Positions 24,203-32,398 are shown, counted from the first letter of the stretch. The stretch: 64,000 nt of DNA from Bifidobacterium margollesii (GCF_002860355.1 NZ_NMWU01000025.1:1-64000), one strand, 5' to 3'. The notes: generated by a model not told the origin, from the letters alone. Numbers and translations are program-made.

Positions 24203-27049
24203 TCAGCGCATGACGCGACGGCGCAGCGCGAAGGCGACGCCGGCGCCCGCGGCCAGCAGGACGGTCACGGCGGCGATGCCCATCACGGCGGAGCCGGTCT
24301 TGCTCAGGGTGCCGGCCTTCGCCGCGGTAGCGGAGGCGGATCCGGTCTTGCCGGAGGTGGCCGTACCGGAACCGTTGGTGGTGCCGGAGCTGGTGGCCGT
24401 ACCGTTGGTGGTCGTGCCGCCTGCATTGCTCTGACTGCCGGAGCTGGTGGTGCCGGACTGGCCGTTGTTCTGACCGCCGTTCTGGCTGCCACCGTTGTTG
24501 CTGTTGCCACCATTGTTGCTGGCGGCGGCCTTCACGGTCACCGGCAGTACGGTGCTGAGCTCGGTGCCGTCAACGGTCGCCGTGATGGTGACCTGTGCGG
24601 TTCCGGCCTCGCCCGCGATCAGCGACTGCTCGTCATAGCCGACGGCGGTCTGCTCGGTGTTCTCGGCATCGGCGTCCTGCGTGGGGAACGCGACGACGTT
24701 GGTGTCGGAGGACTCCCAATTCACGGTGACGTCTCCGGTCAGCTCGCCCTGCACAACCGCGTAGACGATCTTCGTTTCGGCGGCGTTCAGGGTCAGCGAG
24801 GTGATCGCCTTCTTGTCGGCGTCCGCGAAGGACAGCGTCGGCTTGATGGCCTGGGGCTTCGTCGCGGCGGAAGTGGCGGCCTCTCCGGTGCCGACGGCGT
24901 TCACCGCGGCGACGGAAACCGTGTATTCGGAGGTCGGATCAAGATCCTTGAAGGTGGTCTGAGTGACGGGAGCCTTCACGGTGACGGTGCTGGTCTTGCC
25001 GTCCTTGTCGGTCAGGGTAACGGTGTAGCCGGTGATGGCGGAGCCGCCGTCGTACGGGGCGGTCCAGCCGGCGGTGAGCTCGTGCACGCCGGCGGTGATC
25101 GTCACGCCGTTCGGGGCGGACGGTGCGACGGCCGGGGTGACGAGTTCGCTTGCGGCCTTGACGGCGGCGGACTGCTGTCCCTTGGCATCGACGGCGGTGA
25201 CGGTGGCCGTCAGCGTGGTGGCGGGCTTGGCCACATCGTCGAACGTGACGACGTAGCCCTGCTGGTCGGCGACCGCGGCGACGTCCTTGGTGGCGATCTG
25301 CTTACCGGACTTGTCGGAAACCACCACGGTGTACTTGGCGACCTTGGAGTCGTTGGCCGCGGCGGCGGGGGCCTTCCAGCTCACCGTGGCGTTCGACTCA
25401 CCGGACTTGGCTATGGTCACATCGCTCGGGGCGGTCGGGATCTGAGCCTTGAGGGTGATGGCCTGGGCTGCATCGAGGCGACGATCGGTCGGGGCCAGCT
25501 GGTGTGCGGCGACGGTGCCGACCACGTAGGTCTTGCCGTATTCGAGCTTGCCTGCCGCCACATCGACGGTGGCGGTGAACTTGCCGTCGGTGATCTGCGC
25601 GGGCTTCACCCAGGAGACTCCGGCGACCTTGCGGGCATAGGAGAGTTCGAACGTCTGACCGGGCTTCCACAGGGAGGAGTCGATCACGAACGCGTAGGTG
25701 CCGTAGGCCGCGGCGCCGCCGGTGAATCCGGTGCCGCTGACGGTGAAGGTGTTGCTCTTGGAGGGATCGATGTTCTCGGTCGGCGTGGCGGTGATGGCCG
25801 GGGTCGAGGTCGGGTCGGCGTTCGCCACCACGGCGTTGGATGCGGCGGAGGACTGCGAGGAGCCCTTGATGTTCTTGGCCACGACGGTGGCGGTGTAGGA
25901 GACGCTCGGCGTGGTGAGCTTGCCGAACGTGACGGAGGTGGTATTCGCGTCAACGTCCTTGGTCACGGCCTTGCCGGTGGACGGGGTCAGGGTCACGGTG
26001 TAGCCGGTGATGGCGGAGCCGCCGTTGTCGGCCGGGGCCTTCCAGTCGATCTTCACCTGATACGGGTCGGCCATGCCGCCGTTCACCGCGGTGGCGGTCG
26101 GCTTCGCCGGAGCACCGGGCACGTTCACCACGGGTTCGGGCGCCTTGGCGGTGTAGGCCACGGTGATCGGGGTGGGCGACTTGGCCTTGGCGTTCGCGTC
26201 GGAGGTACCGGAGTTGTACCAGTACGACGACTGACCGGTCTTGTCCTGGAAGCTGACGAAGTCCTGCGGCCACGAGCCACCGCCCGGCACTTCCGTGGTC
26301 TTGATGGAATCGTATTCCGGCGTGACGGTGAAGCCGTTGTCGGTGACCTTCACGTTCTTCAGCTGGGCGATGGTCTGGTCCTTGGCGACGGGGATGTCGG
26401 TCAGCGACCCGGGGTTGTTGCGGTCGGAGGCGTAGCCGCCGAGGTCGGCGGTGAGCGTTGCGGTGCCGTCGGCGTTGACCTTGAGCTCCGGATCCGAGGC
26501 GAACCAGTAGGTCATGCCGCCGTAGAACGCGACGGTGAAGGAACCGGTCCACTTGATGTCGGCGGTGTTGGTCTTGGCGTTGACGGTGCCGACTCCCTTG
26601 CTGAAGTTGACCGTGGCGTCGGTGGATGTGCCGTTGCCGCCCACGTACGCCGAAGCCTGCGCGCCGGTCGGGGTCAGGCACTTGGTGTCCCACGTCGGCG
26701 TGACCGTCAGCTTGCCGCTGGCATCGGGGGCCTTGATGCTGACGTTGCCGTCGGCCGACTGGTATCCGGGCTGCGGGGTCTGCGTGGTCCACACGCCCAT
26801 GGAGGTCTTGCCGGCGTCGACCTTGCCCGCCTTGCCTGCGGAGAGGAAGTTGCATCCTCCCACCCAGGAGCCGCCGGTGGCCATCTTGCTCAGGCCCCAG
26901 CTGAGGCTGGCGTCGCTGACCGTGGAGTCAGTCGTTTCGGCCGCCGAGGCCGCCGGTGCCACAAGGCCCGTGCCGAGCATGGCGAGCGCGGCGATCGAGG
27001 CGAATGCGGCCATCCGCTTGTTGTTCGAGAACACTGCCGTTCCTTTCAT
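24203..27049 (-). CDS. Large sortase-anchored HtaA-like/fibronectin-III surface protein
   Basis: Exported protein of about 948 residues. Signal peptide (to about AASA, residue 36), one HtaA-like domain (about 42-300; Cys66/124, FTVAFYGGMTYW at 171-182, WPQDFVSF and TGQSSYWY), then fibronectin-III-like modules, an Ig-like module and a Big-2-like module. An Asn/Gly/Ser/Thr-rich stalk leads to a sorting signal: LSKTG, hydrophobic helix and RRRVMR. It heads the leftward operon with the ABC importer and two further surface proteins. The ATG at 27049 has GAGGAA upstream; an internal GTG at 27034 preceded by AAAGGAA is an equally possible start, and both give a good signal peptide. Probable role: capture of haem or another iron-bearing ligand at the wall. 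Confidence 0.8.
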   Translation of the reverse strand: MKGTAVFSNNKRMAAFASIAALAMLGTGLVAPAASAAETTDSTVSDASLSWGLSKMATGGSWVGGCNFLSAGKAGKVDAGKTSMGVWTTQTPQPGYQSADGNVSIKAPDASGKLTVTPTWDTKCLTPTGAQASAYVGGNGTSTDATVNFSKGVGTVNAKTNTADIKWTGSFTVAFYGGMTYWFASDPELKVNADGTATLTADLGGYASDRNNPGSLTDIPVAKDQTIAQLKNVKVTDNGFTVTPEYDSIKTTEVPGGGSWPQDFVSFQDKTGQSSYWYNSGTSDANAKAKSPTPITVAYTAKAPEPVVNVPGAPAKPTATAVNGGMADPYQVKIDWKAPADNGGSAITGYTVTLTPSTGKAVTKDVDANTTSVTFGKLTTPSVSYTATVVAKNIKGSSQSSAASNAVVANADPTSTPAITATPTENIDPSKSNTFTVSGTGFTGGAAAYGTYAFVIDSSLWKPGQTFELSYARKVAGVSWVKPAQITDGKFTATVDVAAGKLEYGKTYVVGTVAAHQLAPTDRRLDAAQAITLKAQIPTAPSDVTIAKSGESNATVSWKAPAAAANDSKVAKYTVVVSDKSGKQIATKDVAAVADQQGYVVTFDDVAKPATTLTATVTAVDAKGQQSAAVKAASELVTPAVAPSAPNGVTITAGVHELTAGWTAPYDGGSAITGYTVTLTDKDGKTSTVTVKAPVTQTTFKDLDPTSEYTVSVAAVNAVGTGEAATSAATKPQAIKPTLSFADADKKAITSLTLNAAETKIVYAVVQGELTGDVTVNWESSDTNVVAFPTQDADAENTEQTAVGYDEQSLIAGEAGTAQVTITATVDGTELSTVLPVTVKAAASNNGGNSNNGGSQNGGQNNGQSGTTSSGSQSNAGGTTTNGTATSSGTTNGSGTATSGKTGSASATAAKAGTLSKTGSAVMGIAAVTVLLAAGAGVAFALRRRVMR

Positions 27050-27188
27050 CTCATGTTCCTCGCCCCGAATCCGCATGCGGTCCACATTGCCGCGAAACGC
27101 TTGGAATCACGGGGAAACGTTCGTTCTTCACGGCCGCTTCCTCAACCGATGGTGACTGTGACAGGCCTGCTCCGTAAAGATCGAAAGC

Positions 27189-27218
27189 AATATACGAGAC
27201 GAAAAATCGACTTCTCAA
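27189..27218 (-). promoter_or_regulatory. Promoter of the HtaA/ABC operon with overlapping dyad
   Basis: TTGAGA (27218-27213), 18 bp, TATATT (27194-27189). The -35 lies inside GACTT-GAG-AAGTC, flanked by AAATC on one side and GATTT on the other, a dyad suited to an iron-responsive repressor. No standard DtxR/IdeR box was recognised. Confidence 0.55.
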
Positions 27219-27287
27219 GTCTTGATTTCCCCGGAAAAACTACGTAATCGCGCGCGCGATATCAGAACATCATCGGAACATCAATAG

Positions 27288-27305
27288 GTGTGAGAAAGAT
27301 CACAC
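27288..27305. promoter_or_regulatory. Perfect Crp/GlxR-type operator
   Basis: GTGTGA-GAAAGA-TCACAC, an exact match to TGTGA-N6-TCACA. It lies in the divergent region between the HtaA/ABC operon (about 70 bp upstream of its -35) and rnhA. A Crp-family regulator is encoded at 45081-45797. I see no gene in 27086-27451. Confidence 0.7.
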
Positions 27306-27451
27306 GACAGTCGGCCGCTATGCTTGGTAACGGACATCGGGACCATGCCGAACCCAGCGGAATCGCGGTCGAGAACGGCACTGACGGCACTGCGGGACGG
27401 GGTTGCGCATATAGACGCACATCGCATATGAACGCACACAAGGAGTAGAAC

Positions 27452-28504
27452 ATGACCATCGTGGTATCCACCGACGGCAGCGCTTTGGGCAATCCCAACG
27501 GGCCGATGGGCTGGGCATGGGCCGATCATGAGAAGCATACGGGGGGCAAACCGGGACATCGGCATGACGAGCACGGCTATGATGCGGGAGGTGCGACGAA
27601 TGGCACCAATCAGATCGGCGAACTGTGCGCCGTATTGGAGGCGCTGCGCGCGCATCCGGGGGATGAACCACTGCTGATCGAATCGGATTCCCAGTACGCG
27701 ATCAACTGTTCGACCAAATGGGTCAAGGGGTGGAAGCGTAACGGTTGGCGCAATTCGCAGAAGAAGCCGGTGAAGAACGCGCAGATCATCAAGGCGATCG
27801 ATGAGGAGATCGCCAAACGCCCCGGTTCCGTGGATTTCAAGTGGGTGAAGGGCCATGCCGGCAATGCCGGCAACGAGCTGGTGGACGAGCTGGCCCGCAC
27901 CTATGCCGGCGACTGTCGTTCGGGGGCCCGTGACGGATATCTGCCCATCGAAGGATGGCAGTCGCTGATCGCATCGGAGTATGCGGATGGGCTGGACGTT
28001 CCACCGGACGTGCAGCTGGTGCTGGACGGCCAGGCCGACGCCGAATCGCTGCGCACGCAATCGCATTACGCGGATGCCGGTTCAACCGGCGACGGACGGC
28101 CGGATGCCGAGCAGTCCGGCGGCAAGCGACCCGGCAAGTCATCGCTTGCCGAAATGCTGACAGAACCGGAAGGCGTACCGGATCTGCAGTTCAGTACCGA
28201 TCAGGCCGCCGAAAAGAATCCTGACCTGAATACGGGGGTCACGACTCCGGCAGCCGACAGAGCCACGGCAGTCGATACCGCGGAAGCGCCGCAGGCCCCG
28301 ACAGCACAGGCCGACGCCGCACGTTCATCCGGCGGGCTGCATGCTTCGGGAACCATCCGCATCACTCCCCCACCGTCCAGCTCGCCGGCGTTCCACGGCG
28401 GCAGCATCACGATCAGCGGCACGATCACCTTCACCGGCACGGTGGCCGCCGACGGCACCATGCAGCTCGAAGGGCCGGTGACGCTGCACGCCCGCGTCAA
28501 GTAG
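27452..28504 (+). CDS. rnhA: Ribonuclease HI with long C-terminal extension
   Basis: Degrades RNA in RNA-DNA hybrids. Residues 1-155 are RNase HI with Asp8 (STDGSALGNP), Glu57 (NQIGELCAV), Asp79 (ESDSQYAI), His135 (VKGHAGN) and Asp145 (NELVDELA), so the active site is complete. A His/Gly-rich insertion (about 24-47) follows the first strand. The remaining 190 residues are unusual: a variable hydrophilic linker and a Thr/Ser/Gly beta-rich end (GSITISGTITFTGTVAADGT...) not seen in the standard 155-residue enzyme. Start by AAGGAG six bases upstream. Confidence 0.93.
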   Translation: MTIVVSTDGSALGNPNGPMGWAWADHEKHTGGKPGHRHDEHGYDAGGATNGTNQIGELCAVLEALRAHPGDEPLLIESDSQYAINCSTKWVKGWKRNGWRNSQKKPVKNAQIIKAIDEEIAKRPGSVDFKWVKGHAGNAGNELVDELARTYAGDCRSGARDGYLPIEGWQSLIASEYADGLDVPPDVQLVLDGQADAESLRTQSHYADAGSTGDGRPDAEQSGGKRPGKSSLAEMLTEPEGVPDLQFSTDQAAEKNPDLNTGVTTPAADRATAVDTAEAPQAPTAQADAARSSGGLHASGTIRITPPPSSSPAFHGGSITISGTITFTGTVAADGTMQLEGPVTLHARVK

Positions 28505-28566
28505 GTCGCCGCACGGCATACCCGTCCGGCACCGCATGACGACGCAGCGGCGTAATATCGGCCGCC

Positions 28567-28594
28567 TTGCATACACTGATCACAGGAGTGATAA
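28567..28594 (+). promoter_or_regulatory. Possible rpiA promoter
   Basis: TTGCAT (28567-28572), 16 bp, TGATAA (28589-28594), about 50 bases before the rpiA start. Weak evidence, by eye only. Confidence 0.35.
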
Positions 28595-28641
28595 GAACGT
28601 TCAAAGTTCGATCGTCCACCATTGATCAGAAGGAGAATCCC

Positions 28642-29340
28642 ATGGATAAGGCACAGCAGGATGCACTGAAGAAGGCAGCCGGCATCGAAGCCGCCAAGAT
28701 CGTCGAAAACGGGATGGTCGCCGGTCTGGGCACCGGTTCCACCGTGAAGTTCCTCGTCGACGAGCTGGGCCGCCGCCATCAGGAGGAGGGCCTGGAGTTC
28801 ACCGGCGTCACCACCTCCCGCCGTACGCAGGCTCAGGCCGAAAGCTACGGCATCAAGATCGTGGATGTGGACGACGTCGATCACATCGATGTGACCATCG
28901 ACGGCGCCGACGAGGTGGACAAGAACTTCAACGGCATCAAGGGCGGCGGCGCAGCCCTGCTGTGGGAGAAGATCGTGGCGATCAACTCCAACAGGATCGT
29001 GTGGATCGTCGACGAGTCCAAGGTGGTCGACACCATCGGCGCGTTCCCGCTGCCCGTCGAGGTGATCCCCTTCGGCGTCGGCCATGTGGTCTCCAAGCTG
29101 GAGGCCAAGGGATACCACCCCGTGCTGCGCAAGAACGCCGATGGCGTCGAAGTGCGCACCGATGAGAACAACTTCATCGTTGATCTGCATCTGAACCGCA
29201 TCGACCATCCGCAGGATCTGGCCGAGGATCTGATCAACATGGTCGGCGTGGTGGAGCACGGACTCTTCCTGAACATGGTGGACACGGTGATCGTGGGCGA
29301 CCCGAACGGTCCGCGCGTGATGACCAACGGCAACAAGTAG
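28642..29340 (+). CDS. rpiA: Ribose-5-phosphate isomerase A
   Basis: Interconverts ribose-5-phosphate and ribulose-5-phosphate, which feeds the phosphoketolase/pentose route used by bifidobacteria. 232 residues. Family signatures [24 protein letters not shown] and [12 protein letters not shown] are present. The start at 28642 follows AGAAGGAG at six bases; an upstream in-frame ATG at 28567 has no such site. Confidence 0.96.
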   Translation: MDKAQQDALKKAAGIEAAKIVENGMVAGLGTGSTVKFLVDELGRRHQEEGLEFTGVTTSRRTQAQAESYGIKIVDVDDVDHIDVTIDGADEVDKNFNGIKGGGAALLWEKIVAINSNRIVWIVDESKVVDTIGAFPLPVEVIPFGVGHVVSKLEAKGYHPVLRKNADGVEVRTDENNFIVDLHLNRIDHPQDLAEDLINMVGVVEHGLFLNMVDTVIVGDPNGPRVMTNGNK

Positions 29341-29348
29341 GCCGCCCT

Positions 29349-29371
29349 GCCTTCCCCCACCGGGGGAAGGC
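29349..29371. terminator. Hairpin between rpiA and the convergent ATPase gene
   Basis: GCCTTCCCCC-ACC-GGGGGAAGGC, a perfect ten-base stem nine bases after the rpiA stop. No T-tract. The CCTTCCCC/GGGGAAGG core is the same as in the dispersed intergenic repeats, so it may be a lone repeat unit used as a terminator. Confidence 0.55.
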
Positions 29372-29384
29372 AAAAGACTTTCGG

Positions 29385-30764
29385 TTATACCGGTTGTGTC
29401 GACAGCGAGAAACCGGGGGCGGAACCATCGTCCGAAATGGATACGAGGTCGCAGATGTCACGCAGACAGTACATGGCATACAGCGGCAGATAGGTCGTTC
29501 CGCCATCCTGCTCGATATTGGAGCGGGACAGCACCACACCCTGAGAGACGTGATATTCGGAATTGGCCAATACAGCGTTGATTGCGGCGTGTGTGCGGTA
29601 ACTCCGTCCCGACTTAACCTCGAACGGCACTACGGAATTGGCATTCGTGTCTGCAATAAAGTCGACTTCGCCATGTTTCTTCGCCATGTAGTAATACAGC
29701 GAAACGCCTTGCGCCGTCAGCTCCTGGGCGATCACGTTCTCATAGATCGCACCGAGGTTCGGAGAGGAATCATCGAGATATGCGGCCTGAGCGGTTGACT
29801 GTGGATATCGCGCCATGAGCATGCCGGAATCAGACTGGTATAGTTTGAACTTCGGCGATTGCGAGGTACGTTTCAACGGCGATTTCGGTTCGGTGACACA
29901 GTTGGTTTTCAATGCCACACCTGCATCAACCAGCCAGAGAAAATCCTTCTGGTTGCGATCGTACCGGGCACCGGGACTGATGGAAGAGACGGCGAATCTG
30001 CCGTTGCCGTCAATCAGCTGAGCGGGGAGCCGGTCAAAGATATCCTGCACCTGCAATGCGCGATTGCCCGCGTACTGCGAGATATCGTGTCGATACTGCC
30101 GGTTCAACTCGGTCTGCACCGCGCGTACCGCCGCCAAATCGCCTTTGGTCTCCAGAAAACGCTGGACGACTTCCGGCATGCCGCCAACTACCAAATAGGT
30201 ACGGAAGTTCGTCATCATCACATCATGAACGTACCTGTCGATCGGTGTGGCCGACCGACAGGATTCCCGGATGCTTTCCAGTGTCGTCTTCCGCACGCCG
30301 ATGGCCCAGCAGAATTCCTCAAAATCCATGGGACGCATGGTTTTCTCAATGACCGAGCCAACCGGATAGGAGCGCACGCCCCTGAACTCGGTACCGAGCA
30401 TGGAGCCGGAGAACACATAATCGAAACGGCCGTCGGCCACCAGAAACTTGACCATGGTCATCACGTCCGGCGACTCCTGCACCTCATCGATGAAAATCAT
30501 CGTACTGCCGGGAACGAGCGGCGAAGAGGAGAACAGCGTCAGGCGACTGATGAACTCCTGCACATCGTTTGCCGACGCGAGCGCGCGGGCCGCCTGCCTG
30601 TTTTCGTACAGGTTGATTTCAAGGTAATGGGCATACTCACGCTTGGCGAACTCGCGCACTGCGTAGCTCTTGCCGATTTGTCGAGCGCCGGTCAGCAGCA
30701 GTGCCTTGCCAGTGCCGCTCCGCTTCCATTCCAGCAGGTCGTTCGAGATTTTGCGCTCAAGCAT
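29385..30764 (-). CDS. AAA_14 / DUF4143 ATPase
   Basis: A 459-residue ATPase of unknown function. N-terminal AAA_14 domain with Walker A LLTGARQIGKS and Walker B TMIFIDEVQESPD; the middle has YVFSGSMLG and PMDFEEFCWA. The C-terminal DUF4143 region carries a nuclease-like signature, EVDFIAD...VPFEVKSGRS, resembling the D/E-x-K core of PD-(D/E)XK nucleases. The gene is more AT-rich than its neighbours and lies between repeat blocks, which suggests an accessory gene acquired by transfer. AGAGGA precedes the ATG. Three 33-bp iterons lie about 50-130 bases upstream (30815-30893). Confidence 0.88.
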   Translation of the reverse strand: MLERKISNDLLEWKRSGTGKALLLTGARQIGKSYAVREFAKREYAHYLEINLYENRQAARALASANDVQEFISRLTLFSSSPLVPGSTMIFIDEVQESPDVMTMVKFLVADGRFDYVFSGSMLGTEFRGVRSYPVGSVIEKTMRPMDFEEFCWAIGVRKTTLESIRESCRSATPIDRYVHDVMMTNFRTYLVVGGMPEVVQRFLETKGDLAAVRAVQTELNRQYRHDISQYAGNRALQVQDIFDRLPAQLIDGNGRFAVSSISPGARYDRNQKDFLWLVDAGVALKTNCVTEPKSPLKRTSQSPKFKLYQSDSGMLMARYPQSTAQAAYLDDSSPNLGAIYENVIAQELTAQGVSLYYYMAKKHGEVDFIADTNANSVVPFEVKSGRSYRTHAAINAVLANSEYHVSQGVVLSRSNIEQDGGTTYLPLYAMYCLRDICDLVSISDDGSAPGFSLSTQPV

Positions 30765-30814
30765 GGTTGTTCCTCTCTAAATCCCTTATGAGAGTAACAT
30801 TTTCCGCCTTGTAT

Positions 30815-30893
30815 GTGCAAAATACCGGATTTTAGAACGGCTTTTTGGTGCAAAATGCCGAATTGTAAATCAGGGATTCTGTGCAGAATGCCG
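30815..30893. repeat. Three 33-bp-spaced direct repeats (iterons)
   Basis: GTGCAAAATACCG (30815), GTGCAAAATGCCG (30848) and GTGCAGAATGCCG (30881) are spaced exactly 33 bp apart, about three helical turns, so a protein would meet all on one face. They lie directly upstream of the leftward ATPase gene and probably mark its operator. Confidence 0.7.
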
Positions 30894-30915
30894 CGCACAT
30901 GGTTCGTATTACATC

Positions 30916-31380
30916 CACCTCATCCGACCGGCATTCGCCGGCCACCTTCCCCTAGCAGGGGAAGGCAAGAAGCGGTTAAACCGCCCAGCAGGCCACCTTC
31001 ACCGCAAGAATGGACGGCCTACGGCCGCGCCTTTTCCGCTCACCTGTCGGCGAGCCCTCAGCGTTGCTTCCGGGCTTCCCCTTAGGCTGAGTCCGTTAAG
31101 AAAACGCCAGAGGCGTTTTTAGGACTCAGGCTCGCCGACAGGCGAGCCAGCAAAACATCGGCCGTAGGCCGTCCGCTCTTGCTGGGAAGCTGTCAGCAAA
31201 GCTGACTGATGAGGTGGCCCGAGCAAACCATCAGCCCAACAACACCCAGCCTCGCCACATCACCTCATCCGACCGGCATACGCCGGCCACCTTCCCCTAG
31301 CAGGGGAAGGCAAGAATTGAACCCGACTCCGTCGGCCACCTTCACCGCAAGAATGGACGGCCTAGGGGGAAGGCAAGAAG
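30916..31380. repeat. Intergenic palindromic repeat block 2
   Basis: Long non-coding mosaic. CACCTCATCCGACCGGC plus the complementary ACGCC-type arm and CCTTCCCCTAGCAGGGGAAGG opens the block. GCAAGAATGGACGGCCTACG and the hairpin-forming GCTCACCTGTCGGCGAGCC follow, then inverted counterparts (GGCTCGCCGACAGGCGAGCC at 31129). A central GATGAGGTGGCCCGAGC...CATCAGCCCAACAACACC spacer (about 31208-31260) leads to a second forward arm from 31261. The same order of modules occurs in blocks 3-5. No protein-coding potential. Confidence 0.8.
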
Positions 31381-31403
31381 TGATCTCCTCAGGGGTTGAT
31401 ATG

Positions 31404-31440
31404 GAAAGCCCCCGGAACCTCAATGATTCCGGGGGCTTTC
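31404..31440 (-). terminator. Terminator after the bS22 gene
   Basis: A perfect 14-bp stem GAAAGCCCCCGGAA / TTCCGGGGGCTTTC with nine-base loop, 47 bases beyond the stop of the leftward bS22 gene. The T-run is short (CTTTC inside the stem). Confidence 0.7.
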
Positions 31441-31486
31441 CCGTTGGCCGCACCATTACGCGACTCTGCGCCAGAGGCGCTGAAGA

Positions 31487-31576
31487 CTACTTGCGCTGGT
31501 GGCGAGTCTTACGCAGCAGTTTGCGGTGCTTCTTCTTGCTCATCCGCTTGCGGCGCTTCTTGATGACCGAACCCAT
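31487..31576 (-). CDS. Small ribosomal subunit protein bS22 (AURKAIP1/COX24-like)
   Basis: A 29-residue, very basic protein beginning [19 protein letters not shown], nearly identical at its N-terminus to the actinobacterial ribosomal protein bS22 first seen in mycobacterial 30S structures. It is easily missed because of its size. GGAGG lies six bases before the ATG. A strong hairpin follows at 31404-31440. The C-terminus is a few residues shorter than the mycobacterial protein. Confidence 0.93.
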   Translation of the reverse strand: MGSVIKKRRKRMSKKKHRKLLRKTRHQRK

Positions 31577-31684
31577 CTCAGCCTCCGTTCCTATACATAT
31601 CGAAAAGATTGCAACTTGCCCAATAGTACTACGGTTCTCGGACGAACACGACCTTTCGAAAGGATACGGGGCATTGACGGGAGG

Positions 31685-32308
31685 TTACAGCGGGAATTTC
31701 TGGTAGAAATCCAGCACGTCGGCCTTCGGACCGGTGACCTGGAACACCACCGTGTCGTTCTGCCATACGGCGACCGCCTTGGCGTCATCGTCATCGTCGA
31801 CCTTCACCAGATACGAACCCTTGGCCGCCCCCGACACCTTCACGCTGCCCTGGGCGAGCGTCTCCCCCTTCAGCGCATCGGTCACCTTCTTGTACTGGGA
31901 TTGCGCCGAGGCGGCATCGGACCACTGCGCGGTCAGCAACGTGAGATCCTTGGCCGTCTGACCGGTGGAATACGTAACCGTGTATTCCTCGATCGGATTT
32001 GCGGAAGCCCAATCCTGGGCGCTCTGCGTCTTCACGCGGGCGTAGGCCGTTTCATCCACGGTATCCGGCGCGGCCGCCTTCAGCAGGGCGGTGGCATTGC
32101 TCGGCAGCGGCGATGCCTTGATGGTCGGCGTGGCGGGAGCGGACTGCGTCTGAGTGGACGTGGACTGCCCGGTGGCTTCGGTGGACGGCTTGCGCACGGC
32201 CCAGCCCGGCCATACGAACGCGCTCAGCAGAGCAAGCACCACGACCACGGCCGCAACGACGATCACAACCAGACGACGGCGGGAAGAAGTAGAAGCGTTA
32301 TTAGACAT
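31685..32308 (-). CDS. Membrane-anchored protein of unknown function
   Basis: A 207-residue protein I do not recognise. Short cytoplasmic N-terminus with SRRR, one transmembrane helix (about 13-36), a Thr/Ser/Gln/Pro-rich linker (about 40-65), then an extracellular alpha/beta domain (about 75-207) ending VFQVTGPKADVLDFYQKF. No lipobox or sorting signal. It is divergent from radA, with which it shares a 90-base intergenic region; AGAGA precedes the ATG weakly. Confidence 0.75.
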   Translation of the reverse strand: MSNNASTSSRRRLVVIVVAAVVVVLALLSAFVWPGWAVRKPSTEATGQSTSTQTQSAPATPTIKASPLPSNATALLKAAAPDTVDETAYARVKTQSAQDWASANPIEEYTVTYSTGQTAKDLTLLTAQWSDAASAQSQYKKVTDALKGETLAQGSVKVSGAAKGSYLVKVDDDDDAKAVAVWQNDTVVFQVTGPKADVLDFYQKFPL

Positions 32309-32398
32309 AGGGCGATTCTCTCACGGCGTTAGGACGCTCGCCGTGGACTCTCCGAGGCCACCGAAGCCGCTGTCCACATGCGATTCCATGCTTGGGAC

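Noticed and set aside
24137-27247. Antisense open frame of over 1000 codons opposite the large surface protein
   Set aside because: Gly/Arg/Val-rich composition with no motifs, caused by high GC at the third codon position of the real gene; the leftward gene has a signal peptide, domains and sorting signal.
30815-30893. CRISPR array made of the 33-bp-spaced repeats
   Set aside because: Only three 13-base repeats, drifting copies, spacers too short and no cas gene nearby; operator iterons fit better.
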